Assembly (NCBI GenBank): GCA_964036275.1
Contig: OZ038438.1
Coordinates: forward strand, 13,038,720 to 13,102,719
Direction: 5' to 3'
Length of the DNA stretch: 64,000 nucleotides
From: Litoditis marina
Lineage: Eukaryota > Nematoda > Chromadorea > Rhabditida > Rhabditidae
In this document: one piece after another, positions 35,298-47,100 of the stretch
Numbering within the stretch: the stretch's first letter is position 1
Layout: each line of letters begins with the position of its first letter
Notes under the pieces: model-generated
What the model was told of the DNA's origin: nothing
The model's input: the letters and a program-made list of their open reading frames with translations, nothing else
Database searches by the model: none
Translations under genes and position numbers: made by a program

Positions 35298-38200
35298 TCA
35301 TGAAATGCTGGCGAATGGCGCCAAATATCGCTCGAAGGCTTTCAGCTGTCGACAAAGACCGCGTTTGAACTCTCGGTTGAAGACGGTGTAGATAACTGGA
35401 TTTATACCAGAGTTACCTGAAACTCATCCAACTTCTTTTATGCGAAACTGTTCTCCATTGAATAATCAGTTCTCAAACAAGTTTTCTATTCTTCATATGT
35501 GCTCAGTGAAAGGTATAAAAACAATTTTATGCCTTTCACTGGGCACTTAATTTCCTGATACCATTTTGAAGTCTTCGTGAGAACAAATATGAATTGTTCA
35601 ATTGAGAATAGTCTCAGTAATGCCTATAGGTACTGGGTCAGTCAACTCAACTGGGAAACGAGAGCGGAATTTGGGAAAAGGAAAACGGAATTTCCAACAA
35701 TATGACCTGTGGAAACAGAAGTTACACCACATTTTAAATTTGTGTTGCTTCAGCGAGTTTTTCGGAACAAATAGCTTGGAAACATGTAGTCAGAAGAAAA
35801 GAGAGTGAAAATCACTCACAGTAACCGAGCCAAAAGAAAAATTTGAACACAACAGCCGGGGCTTCATAACCAAAGGCTCCGACAACATACATAACCTGGA
35901 AACACATTCAATCGAAAGGGCATGACGAATATGAGAACAAATGTCATTGTTTGACATTGAAACAAAGATTGGATCTGAAAAATTGAGTCATGAATACTTT
36001 AAGTTCAATAAGATTAACTGTTTTCTGATTAGGAAAAACTCACAAAAAAAGGAAGCCAACTGAAAATGAATGCCGATAGTATGAGTCCAAGAAGAAGAGT
36101 AGCTTGTCTTTCTTTCGCTTTCAGCTTTTTCCTCCGTTTTTCTGCATTTTTCTCCTTCTCAGTTTTTTGGGAGCAGGGTTCCTCCGTTTCTGCGTCGGCC
36201 TGAAGTCAGTCGTTTGTCTGTACTGTTCTATCGACAAATGTGAAACATTCCGGCGTTTTCATGTTTGTTTTCAACTAAACAGCAAAAAAAGCTGTAAATC
36301 TCTTACGGTTACTCCTTTCATCTTTTTCGCGAAATTTTATTGTTGAATTTTCCATAAAGAATTCCTCGTGTTCTTGGGATTAAGACTGAAGTGTTTCAGT
36401 TCACGGAGTCCTCATTGAATGTTGTTTCCTACTTTCATACTGACTGAACTTGATGAAAAACTCACTTTTTTCTTTTCTTCCGCAGAGGTGTTTGAAATTT
36501 TCTGCACGTGCCAGCAAACTTGATCGATGTTTTTCTGAAAGCCAGATTATAAAAAAACATGTTTTTTTTTCAAAATCGTCTCCGACGTTCAGATCGAAAT
36601 GCAGATAGAATTACCTGATCGTCTTTCCCATCCCGACCGGAGTTGTTCGTGTCTGAGTTGTCTTCGATCATCTCGAGTTCAACTAGTCTTTTTACTGAAA
36701 AGATTGAGAAGTCTCAATTATACACCTATTATACACATTATTGTCGGGTACAGAACAATGAAGACTCGAATCGCGTAATTATTTCGTGGTATGCTTCTTG
36801 GAAGTTTCTTCCATAAGCACGTATAGAACTAGTGAGGCTCGTTGTAGAAAACCTGTCTGGTAAAAGCGTTTAAAATGATAAGTGTTAATTGAAATACTGA
36901 GGAAAATTATCGTAACGTTACACATGGGAACAAGGAGCTTACTTGGCGATGTTTTCGATGTCAATTGGTTAAGTGTTTGATCTCTTCTGTCAGTCTCTTT
37001 CAACCGTTGTCTCGAATGCTTGATTGTGATCGAGTATATTTTAGCATAAACGATCACGAGAATAATTACCGGGATGTAAAACGAGCCCAGTGATGAGTAT
37101 AAAACATAGCCTGAAAATCAATTTTGTAGTGCCTGCCGACTCATGAAAACACATAAATGTCGGCGCAAACTGACATTTTCAAACCATTCAAACTGTTTCA
37201 CGTATACGAACAACAAACTGATTATCATTCTCGATAAAGTTACATCGTACTGACAAACACTATCATTATCATCATTCATAATGATGATGATAACATCTTC
37301 GATATAACTACTCACCAAGATCAGTGCTGACTGTGCACTCGAACTTATTTCGTTCCGGTCTCCACCCAAATATTGGAGGCAGACAGATAAGCAGAGATAC
37401 TATCCACGAAACACCTAAACTATGGGGTCATTACAGATAGACACGTATCTCATAGATCAATTGAATTGACAATATTGTCATCCCATAAATTATGCTCGAA
37501 CACAGCCAATCGAAAAGCTGCAGAGAATATGCAGTTCACTGCTGAGGTTATAGGTCCACCATAAATGTGTCACTTTTATGGTGCGAAAACTATTGGATGA
37601 GAAACAAACAAATCTGAGTACCAAACATGAATTTTTTCTATTGCAATTGAACGGCAAGATAACGTGATAATTAAATGATTTCAGGAAACATTATCACATA
37701 TTTTCGATTGCTGATTTTTTCTACATTTTACGTCAGCATATATTTGAATACCCGAATAGGATACTTTTTTTTGTGACGACATGGCAAAGCCTTTTTATAC
37801 CATGAATAATGTTGATTGGGAAGCAATGTTGATTGGGAAGCTCATTCATCATTTGTGTAGAGGTCACCTTTCTCTATCAGGCTAGCATATGTTTCTGCTA
37901 ATAGGACAATTTCTTTAATAATTTTTCGCTTCAAATTCGCAAAATGAACATCTAGTCGTTTCAACGTTTTTCTATCCCGCTGTTCCTCGAGGTACTGAGA
38001 GCCAGCCCGAATGAACAAGTAATTAAGGCCGTTTTTCATGGCAGTTAGAAGACGTTTATGAGTTAGCATCACAAATTGGGAATATGAAAACAAGATCTCG
38101 TCAAAACAACTAGTTAGAGTTAGAAACAAGTGAATATGTTAACTAACCGGATAAACTATGTTATATATTTTAACAACTCAAAATTTACCTCAAAATTCAG

Positions 38201-39042
38201 CATTTCTGCTGTGGAACCAAACATGATCACGCATCGTAGCACTTACCTATATAGATAAACATCCTTCTCGGTGTTCTTTTAGGAGGGTACGTTAACGGTG
38301 ACGTGACAGAGAAATAACGATCCAGAGAAATTGCACAAATGTGAAGAATAGAAGCAGTGACGAAGAGAACGTCTAGAGCGAGCCACAGTTCGCATAAAAT
38401 GTTTCCTAAAACACATGAATATATGAAGCTGAACTTTCCAAACTCCTTTGTTGTTAGTTGAAATTAACACGCAGCTACGGTGAATTAATGTGGTAGGTCT
38501 CGTGAACCAAAAACATTTCTGTGTGTGTTGTCCTTTGGCTACTCCAACCGCTTGACGTGATTTATATGTTTGTGCGACTGAATATTGAACTATGAGATCA
38601 ATGGAAGAACCAAAACTACCCAGAAAGCATTGAGCGACCGAAACCCGACTGAAAGTTTTTTTTTAAATATAAAAACTTCATCTAACATACCCATCCTCCA
38701 TTCACCGACAACTTCATATATTAGCGTTAGTGGCATGACCAATAGTCCAACCAAAAGATCAGCCAATGCAAGAGAGACGATGAGCCAGTTCTGTCGCTGC
38801 AGGCGCAGTTTCCTGTCCCGGTAAACAGTAACTACCACCAGGAAATTGCCGAGAACAATTATCTGAATCAATGTTTCCGGTGAGAATACAAACGATTACA
38901 AATTGTAATTGTTAACATCCGCAATAGTAAACAATGTCTGACTCACCAGCATCACTGTCAACATACTAGCTATGGTTAGAACAGCTTCTCCCACATTCAG
39001 ACAGGCTACCGTGAGAGGACCATTACGACATGTATTATCCAT
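35298..39042 (-). CDS. biogenic amine G-protein-coupled receptor, complete, 397 aa
   Basis: Ten exons: 39042-38947, 38862-38691, 38405-38247, 37414-37316, 37110-36943, 36694-36615, 36534-36466, 36199-36044, 35895-35820 and 35416-35298 (TGA). All phases agree, totalling 398 codons. Class A landmarks: TM1 [12 protein letters not shown]2 [17 protein letters not shown]3 [20 protein letters not shown] with the amine-binding Asp and then DRY, and TM4 [18 protein letters not shown]5 [10 protein letters not shown] has serines placed for ring hydroxyls; TM6 FIFSWLPFF has Ser for the usual Cys; TM7 ends [12 protein letters not shown]. The second extracellular cysteine is in KFECTVS. A charged third loop (about 100 residues, [11 protein letters not shown]) precedes TM6. 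It should couple tyramine, octopamine, dopamine or serotonin to G proteins in neurons or muscle; the subtype is not decided. The start lies one base after a TATCTAG acceptor. Confidence 0.95.
35499..35546. repeat. 22-bp-arm hairpin in receptor intron 9
   Basis: Arms 35499-35520 and 35525-35546 (GTGCTCAGTGAAAGG..) pair with a 4-nt loop. The two non-Watson-Crick positions are both T-G on the plus strand, so a plus-strand RNA would pair throughout through G-U wobbles. Confidence 0.8.
37808..37841. repeat. 17-bp tandem duplication
   Basis: AATGTTGATTGGGAAGC occurs twice head to tail in receptor intron 3, directly next to the stop of the intronic ORF at 37842. Confidence 0.9.
37842..38129 (-). 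CDS. intronic reading frame, helical and charged, unknown
   Basis: A 95-codon frame nested in intron 3 of the aminergic receptor, same strand, ending in TGA. The C-terminal 65 residues look like real protein: [15 protein letters not shown], then [18 protein letters not shown] and [12 protein letters not shown], i.e. alternating charged and hydrophobic residues suiting a coiled coil. The first 30 residues are less convincing. It is not part of the receptor, whose exons 3 and 4 join in phase without it. It may be a fragment of a retroelement gag-like protein or a decayed gene; no family is recognised. Confidence 0.35.
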   Translation of the reverse strand: MFLTLTSCFDEILFSYSQFVMLTHKRLLTAMKNGLNYLFIRAGSQYLEEQRDRKTLKRLDVHFANLKRKIIKEIVLLAETYASLIEKGDLYTNDE

Positions 39043-42000
39043 TCTAGATAATCATTTTCGGAAGCAACTCGAAGTATTCTGAAATATCGATCATGCTCGG
39101 TGTAAAATGAAGAGACAACATGTTGGCAATAAATGAGACCACAAGATGTGAGGAAGGAATTGAGATCCGCAAACGGAATGGGGCAATTAGGCTTATTGTG
39201 TAGAGCCAAGATGAGGAATCAAACTCGAATCGAAAGTGAGATAGTATGTGAATTCTGGAAACAGCTTATCACACACAAAGGAGAGTTGCTCCTGGTTGAC
39301 GAGGAGTTGGCTCTCAATCCCGTGATAAATGATGATTAATATGGGGTCTTGTATGCCTCAAACATGACACATTACAGCAAAAACACACATCTAGGGAAAC
39401 AATAATAGGGATATGGAATGTGTCATGATTAACATGAATTACTCAATGTATGATATTTGACGGATTATATTATCATTCTTCTCTGACTGGGGGTGGACTT
39501 GAGTTAAAGGTGAAACAATTGGAATATAAACTCGAACAGAACTCTCCGGTGTAACCTGCATAATGTCATCGTTGTCAAGTGAGTAACACTACTTGTTCAA
39601 TTCAGAAAATGTTCTTTGTTATTTGAACAGTTTTCTGAAGTTGTACCAGCTAAATAAACATTAATCGCAAGAACGATCGTTCCAATGCTGACGAAAAATA
39701 TTTTGCTTTATACTAGTATCAGTCAAAGCAACAGAATTTTACTAAATAGGCAAGAAACATTTGTTAGTATCTCATATGTCATCAGTCGATTCTGTGCCGT
39801 GAAGGTGACACAATAGGAGATTAACGAAAAACAAACTTTCAAACACGAATGAGAGAGGTTTACCACAAACACTAACTTAACAATGTGACATTCATCGCGG
39901 AAGTTGCCAGCTGTTGATTCAGTTAGACACGGTGCAGTGGAGAACAATGATTTATCCACCACAAATAGAGTGGTCGACTAATCCTATCCCCCTATTTTGT
40001 AAGCTTTAATAGCCAGATAAGCGATTTGAAAAAAATCAAATGTCTTGCATCTTGCTATTTCCCCATTTCCCGCCGATTTGCTCGATTATTTGAATTTTTT
40101 CATGGTGAAGATTTGGTCCACGACTAAATAGGAAAATGAAATGTTCGGCCACAATGTTAATCAAAGGTTTGCAAACAACCTTTATTTTTCCATAAAAATT
40201 TCTGTATTAGATGGCAACTAACTCGCCATGGAGTTGAACCTACAATAGAAATTTCTGAGACATACTGAGGTGTGACAAATAATTATACAGAAACTGCGAC
40301 TCACGACGCTAGGAGACTCCCTTTTTCTCCTAATTTCTTCAAATTCCATGTTAGCAGCTGTGATGAATGGGAATGATTACTAATTACAGGATGATGTTTG
40401 AATATATAACGCGTTTGGTGCGTTCAGGTGTGCAATTTAAGTTTGGTCGTTGAGCTAATGACTCAGATTCCTCTTTCAGGTATTCAAACAACAATGGCAA
40501 CCTCCTTCTAGAAGATATGGGATGACGCGAGTTTTATAGTCGAATTTGCTGAGCAGACGCAGACTAGAGTTGGGGATTGCAGTTTGCACAGACCTACGTC
40601 GTCGCTAATGCGGATGAATGGTAATAGCGGCACCTCGGGCTACGGAATACTACATGCACTTATTATTCAATTGAAGCAACGAAATGATTTGAGCTGCACG
40701 AAAAAAAATTAGACATGAAACATGCATCGAACAGAGGGAGCACTTGTAATCAACCCTGTTAAGATATATTATATAGTGACACATGGATTTGTACAGAGGG
40801 AATTGCACTACTTTCTGAAATATAGGTGTAATCAATTAACCTGGATAATATATGTATTGCAGACAGAAATAGATGACGGGAGAAAAATAAAGTTTCTCCG
40901 ATTTTCGAACAAGTTCCCTCATGTGATCCTTGGTTAGGAAGATAACTCAATCTACCCCATGAGGTTTGGAAAACTTGTTAATGAAAGAGTTCTCAGAGGA
41001 TTGGGACATTTAGAATATAAGAAGGACACGTTTTCAAAAGGTTGCGGCGGCGGTTGGAGAGGATGGCGGAAATAGTAGAAAATGTCGTTTAAGGTTTAAC
41101 TTCATTGCCCGCGCAGTCCGATATATGATATATTGTTGTTGAGAAAAATATATACTCGTGAGAAGACGCAAAAGTGGAGTAATTCAATTGCTCCAACATA
41201 TTCTAACTTCTAATCAGTTCCTGCTCGCTTTCCCGTTCAGTATTGATTATATTACAAATCATGTTTCAAAACAATATTATTGATGCAGAACAACACTACC
41301 TGTTAGTCAATTGCACAGTCACATGAAACATGTTGAACACAGCAGCACTCGGAAATGTGCAATGAAAAAGTGCACAATTCCTCATTAGAATGCTAATTTT
41401 ACCTGACTATTTAATTTACTCCTAGTATAGTGTGGCTTTAAACTTTTTGACCGCATCTTGGGCATACAGAAGAAAAACGAACAAGACGACCATTACCGCA
41501 ATTCGACAATGGCTTCGTGTAAATTGAATAATCCGATATGCTTCCAAGTGCAGTTCTAGGGAAATTGTGAATATTTGTGTCCTCGTGCCTTCTCCTTTTC
41601 GCATTCTGACATCAGACAAAATGCTTGTGCGGATATCTACTATGCCTAACATTTCAATAGTCAGAAATTACGGTAGCCACTATGATGTAGAGTAGTGTAG
41701 ATAAATACTGGAGAGCCATGTTCTCAGAATGAAAGTTATGTGGTAGCAATATTCGTTCGCTAATGACTATGCTATTCAGGCTGGGGGCAACCAAATATCC
41801 GTTTGAAAATATTTGCGCATGGAGAGAGGAAGATGACAATCATTTCATAACATTGGGGAAGTATGTTCGAACATAAACTAATTCCAGAACTCCTCCTGAA
41901 AACATATATTCGAACGTACAGAGGTTTCTGGTGAATCTTGTAGCGATTGTGTTCGTACATTTCGAAATCCAAGGTTCTAAATTGGTTTAGACAAACTATG

Positions 42001-44150
42001 TCAGTTAGAATGACCAAGATACGCCTAAAACAATAGACTCGGAGGTTTTTCCGAGAAGATTGCAGCACTACTTATGTTCTATAATGATAAGCTTCATTCA
42101 CAAACTACGCTTACAGAAATAATTGCTAGGTTTGTATCGGTTTTGAGATGATCAAGCAAAAATATGCAGGGTAGAAAAAAGTTTGTGATTGAAGTTGCAA
42201 TTTAGGCACTGCTTACTTGTTGAATTCTGGAGAATTTCAATATATTTTTTCACGCTTTGTATTTTTCCTTTTTGAATTAAAATAGTTTTGAACTGTGTGG
42301 GATGTGGACAATCACATAGCAATGTTCTCTCGTAAGCTGTGTAATTATTCAAAGTAGCAATAAGAGCGAAGCGCAAACTTGAATGATGAAACCGTCGGCA
42401 GTATATTTTCGTTGAATTGTTCAGGAATTAAGTTCTTTGCGTCATTTCACAAATTCAAATTATAGGCCATACATGCTAAACATTAGAAGATGTTGGGACT
42501 GTATAAGTTTTGATGTTTTCGAGAGTAATAGCAACTATTGTCGTTAGTTTGTTTATGTGTAACGAAAAAAAGGTCTATGTTGCGAATGACACGTTTACTA
42601 GGCACGATATTTTATTCTCACGGCTTTTCATAGAAAGTGAAGTGGAGTGTTGCGCATCCTAAGCATCAGGAGTAACTTTATCACAACTAACAGAAAGCCT
42701 GTTGATTACAAACAGACAAAAACCCGAGCCCAAAATACTGTAACTCAAAACCACAAAACAATAGACGTAAGTAAGATTACCAAAATTACATGAATAAGAG
42801 CAGAAAGCACTATCATCGAAAAAGGGAACAACATAGAACTCATTGTGAACGTGTCAATGGGTGTGTTATTACATTCCACGTCAAACGCTCGAGTTCGCCT
42901 CTGAATGATGCACATAACTGGCAGAATATTTCATGAATGACTAGATGTCATAGCATTACGTACAAGTTAAAGCTATTGGTTCCTCAATTAGAGCACGAAA
43001 ACAACTCAAATTCAGGAGAAATGGGTGACAACAAGCACGAACGGTTTCAACACAAAATGACGTAGTAACTGTTGATCAACCAGGTATTTCACGCACATTT
43101 TCATCAGCTCGCAATATCGAGAATGCTAATTAGAAAGACAAGACTAAACGCAAGGAACAGTGAAACAACGATATGTACACACTCAAAGCTGCCCGAACAA
43201 TTCTCGTATCTGTGAGTGTGACAAAAAGTAAAATTTCATCTGAACAACAACTATCTCGATTTCGTTTCAACTACTCGAATTTTTTTGTAATGCCTTCTTG
43301 CGACCGAACATGATTTGTTTTTCTCACTAATTAGTCTTCAGATTACTGTAGTGTTATTATTACAAGGATTCATCAAATCAGCAGCTTTTCAGCAGTTGAT
43401 GAAATTAGTTCTTATTGGGCAGGTTTCAAAGAGCGGAGCTCGATTTGTGTAGAGAATTTCGCCGGCGAAAAACTAATTAGGGAGATCAGGATGAGCTAGA
43501 GGAAGTTATGCTATGCCGAAAAAACAATTAGTTTCGCTTGAGCGTCTCATTAAAACAACCAATGAGCGCTTTTCTCATTCTGGGTGTAAATATCTAGCAA
43601 TTCTATGACTTTCACTCTCTTATTTGATTTCTGACACGAAGACATAGGCTGACCCTGCAATTCTCAATAAAACCTGAGCGATTAAATACTGCACAGACCA
43701 ACATGACTTCAATTAATTGTTTATTTGTGTCATTTTGGTTATTCAAACAATATCTTCTCAAAATGTAGAGAATAATTTTGATTGATGAGAGTGAAAATAA
43801 ATTAGATGTGCAAGCAAAACTCAATAAATAAAATTTCGATTTAATATACTGTAGCAGACTGGGATGAACAATGACCCGTTACACATAGGAATAGACGAAT
43901 CACTCACTTTCTGATAGGCGATCATAAAATTGTAGAATGCTACTTTGTTTCGAAATTCTAGCAGTGTTTCCAAAAAAATTGATGTACTGGTGGTTTTCAG
44001 TTCTTAATTGTATAATACGGAATTTGCATAATCGCAACTAGACTATTTGCACTACTACAACATAGAACAAAGGAGTGTGAATTGAGAGAAACGATGTACC
44101 ATCAACAATGAGACAAGAACTGCTTAATGAGATATGAGTTACACCTGGGT
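39043..44150. other. 5-kb region with no convincing gene
   Basis: Should contain the aminergic receptor promoter. Minus-strand frames of 61-98 codons at 41.4-42.4 kb include hydrophobic stretches (e.g. VMVVLFVFLLYA; MIVIFLSPCANIF), but I could not join them with splice sites into a receptor. A lone arm of the 18.2-kb foldback family lies at 39993-40028. Confidence 0.45.
39993..40028. repeat. solo arm related to the 18.2-kb foldback element
   Basis: TATTTTGTAAGCTTTAATAG.. matches about 29 of 36 positions of the inverted-repeat arm at 18222-18264. The opposite arm is not visible, so it is a truncated or solo copy. Confidence 0.6.
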
Positions 44151-47100
44151 TCACAGATTAAAGAGTCCATAAATGACGAGAGAAAACAGATAAAACACGT
44201 TCTCAGCTGCCTTCGTGGAAATCTTTCCTTTGCTTTGCGACTGCGGTACAGTGTTGCGATTTCTCTCCGCGTTATCCTGTAATTTCTTTGTTCTGTTGCT
44301 GGTAGATATTTGATCAATTTACTCTTCTCTTATGAAAAACGTGAGTGGTTATGGAATTCCCTCATTTTTATGCAAGCCAATACCGTGTACTTTTATCAAT
44401 TTCACTTTATTTGTAATTTGATCTCGTTGATTTTTAATGTATATACAAAAGTTCTTACGTGTATCGTGTACAAACTCAGCTACAGTCGTCCCCTACATGA
44501 AAGTGACATTACTTTGACGATTCTGTGCCAATTGGCAAATCAGTTTTGTTTTGGCTACGACAAGAGAGTGTGCAGATCAGAGAGACACAAAATGTCTCAT
44601 GTCTCCAACCTCCCTCGCTTTTGCAGTTTGATCGCGAAAAATTGGAGCAAATGCTTCTGAGTAGTACCTGTTGCTTTTTGGTGGCTCGTGGGCGACCATC
44701 TTCCGATCCGCTGACCAAGTGGTGGAAGTTGCAAAGATGGCTGTCGCAAATACAATGGCGACTCAAGGGAAAACTGCTGTTAGATGTGTACTCCGTGGTA
44801 CAACCAACTTGAATTTTCTGTAAGAGAGATAACTATCGAAAGCAAAGAGTGGACTAAATCATACAAAAAAAGTTCAATTCTGTAGATTCATTCCTACTTT
44901 TGAAGAGATACAGTTCTATGAATATCCAGTTGGATTGGCAGTGACTGGTTTTTCTTCATCTCCGATGGTCAGCCATCTTGTGCGGTGTTTGTTAATAAAC
45001 AATAGTTTGGAAGTATACTTCAAAACATTCCTATTATAGTGATATATGTATTTCCCAGAAATACTGATTCAAAACTGTTCATTTTCGTACTCTCTGGCGC
45101 TCACTTCACAAGCCGGGTACATTTAGTTTTTGCTGCCAGTGTTCACCTTGTCGTCATCAACTTTTAGACAGCCAGCTAGAAGCTCGAATCGCGGTCGGTT
45201 TATGCCAATGAATTCATCATGATCCTCATAATTGTGTTTGAAATCGGCACTCTCCAGTACAATCTCAGACGAGGTGTACGAGATGAAGCAGTATTGTCCT
45301 TCACATGTGGTGGATCTGTGAAAAGTTCACAATGATTTAAACAAATTGGAACACTTCTTACAGTGTACCGCAACTCCCATCAGAGACAATTTAGCGGCTA
45401 GTCGATTCGCTACCGTAATCGATTAACATTTTAAACTGAAGAGGGGAAGGGGATTCAAGAGCTAACCTGCTACAACAGTCATCCGATGATCCGATCAACT
45501 TGATCGACTAGAGTGAATATGATCACAAATTCCCCAGCGGTGACAAGATGATTAGTTCAGCTCGAATATGATCTTTTGGAATCTGCACTACTTAGTGGTT
45601 TTTGGTTACTATTCAGGTTTCTTTGGTCCAAAGTCGAGCAACTTACTTCTTGAAAACCTCTTGTCCGAACGGTTTGTGCGATTTGTGGCTCAAACTATAG
45701 CAATAGTTTTGATCGTCTTGCCTGCGTTCAATCACATTTTTGACCTGGAACAGAACATTAAGATCTATTACACAGCCAAATGGAAAGAAACTCAAAATTT
45801 TCGTACCTAAACAATACAATCATGTTTTATATATAGATTGTAGTGTTACCTGATATTCTCTTGTTTTGTTCAACTGATTACAGAGACCCGAAGGTTGCGT
45901 ACAGGTACACCCATTCATCACAACCGCGGAAGTGGCTTCATACCTAAACGTTTCTCATGCATAAAACAATGAAGACAAAAACACGCTATTTACAAAATAA
46001 ATATCCAGCTAGCTCAACTCAACAATTAGCTAAGGTTTAAAAGTCGCACTTTTCTTTTCACATATAATAAATATTGTCAGCTCTACCGAAGCACCTGTTT
46101 GAAACGATTCTTTAAACTATTATGTTGATAGATAATGATATTATTCTTCCATTCAAACAACAAAGACCCACCTCGCGCAAACAGGAGAGCCCTGATAATC
46201 CAGGTAGTTTCCCATACGAAGAAAAGATTGAAGTCTGGGGAAGCCGAGGCCGCAACCCTAAAACATGATCATCAGCGTGATAACAGAAGTTTCAGAAAAC
46301 CACTGCCGAATCATCTGAATACTCTCTAAATGACCTGCCTAACTTGTGGTCAAAACTTCTCAGAGTGAATTCTCGCCTGACCTGCCTAACTTGTGGTCAA
46401 AACTTCTCAGAGTGAATTCTCGGAGTAAGGTTACGATCATTTCGCTTTTCACCTGTATCGTTTTCATTGGTCAAATGAATGTATAGAATTTTGTAAATTA
46501 TGGAACAAACACATTTTTTTTCAATTTGTATATATTTACCACCGTTGGCCCTGTACGCTTCCTTCCGATCAATAAGACTTTTGCATTTGCATCACCCGAC
46601 CGTGAAACATTGAAGCTGTACCGCAAATTCCATCAAAAAACAAATTAGCTGCTAATCGAGTCGCTACCGTAATCGATCAACATTTTAAACTAAAGAGGGG
46701 AAGGGGATTCGAGAGCTCACCTGCTCAACTCCGTCAAAGTCCACCACACAGTAGTTTCCTCTACATTTCTTCAGACATTGGTTAGTGGGACAGTGCTCTC
46801 CTGCTCTTTCTGAGCACCCACAACACTCGACGGTGGGCAGTCGATTGGTCATGTAGTTGTTCAACTGGAATCACTACATTTTTGTCGATTAGCAGAAGAT
46901 ATGTACTGTTTGAGTTGAACAATACATTTTTGACTCATTTTCTGTATTCAATCTCCGCAGTCTTTTGAGTATGTGACGAGCAAAATACAGCCGATTCAAA
47001 AAACGTAGAATGATGGACAACCAATTTCCTTAGATTCTCATGCTCACATGATGTATTAGATTCATGATGAACCTAAATCAGTTGTGTACGCAACAACGTC

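Noticed and set aside
41422..42376. Hydrophobic minus-strand frames resembling receptor fragments
   Set aside because: Tried to join them as a serpentine receptor; phases and splice sites do not give a continuous seven-helix model.
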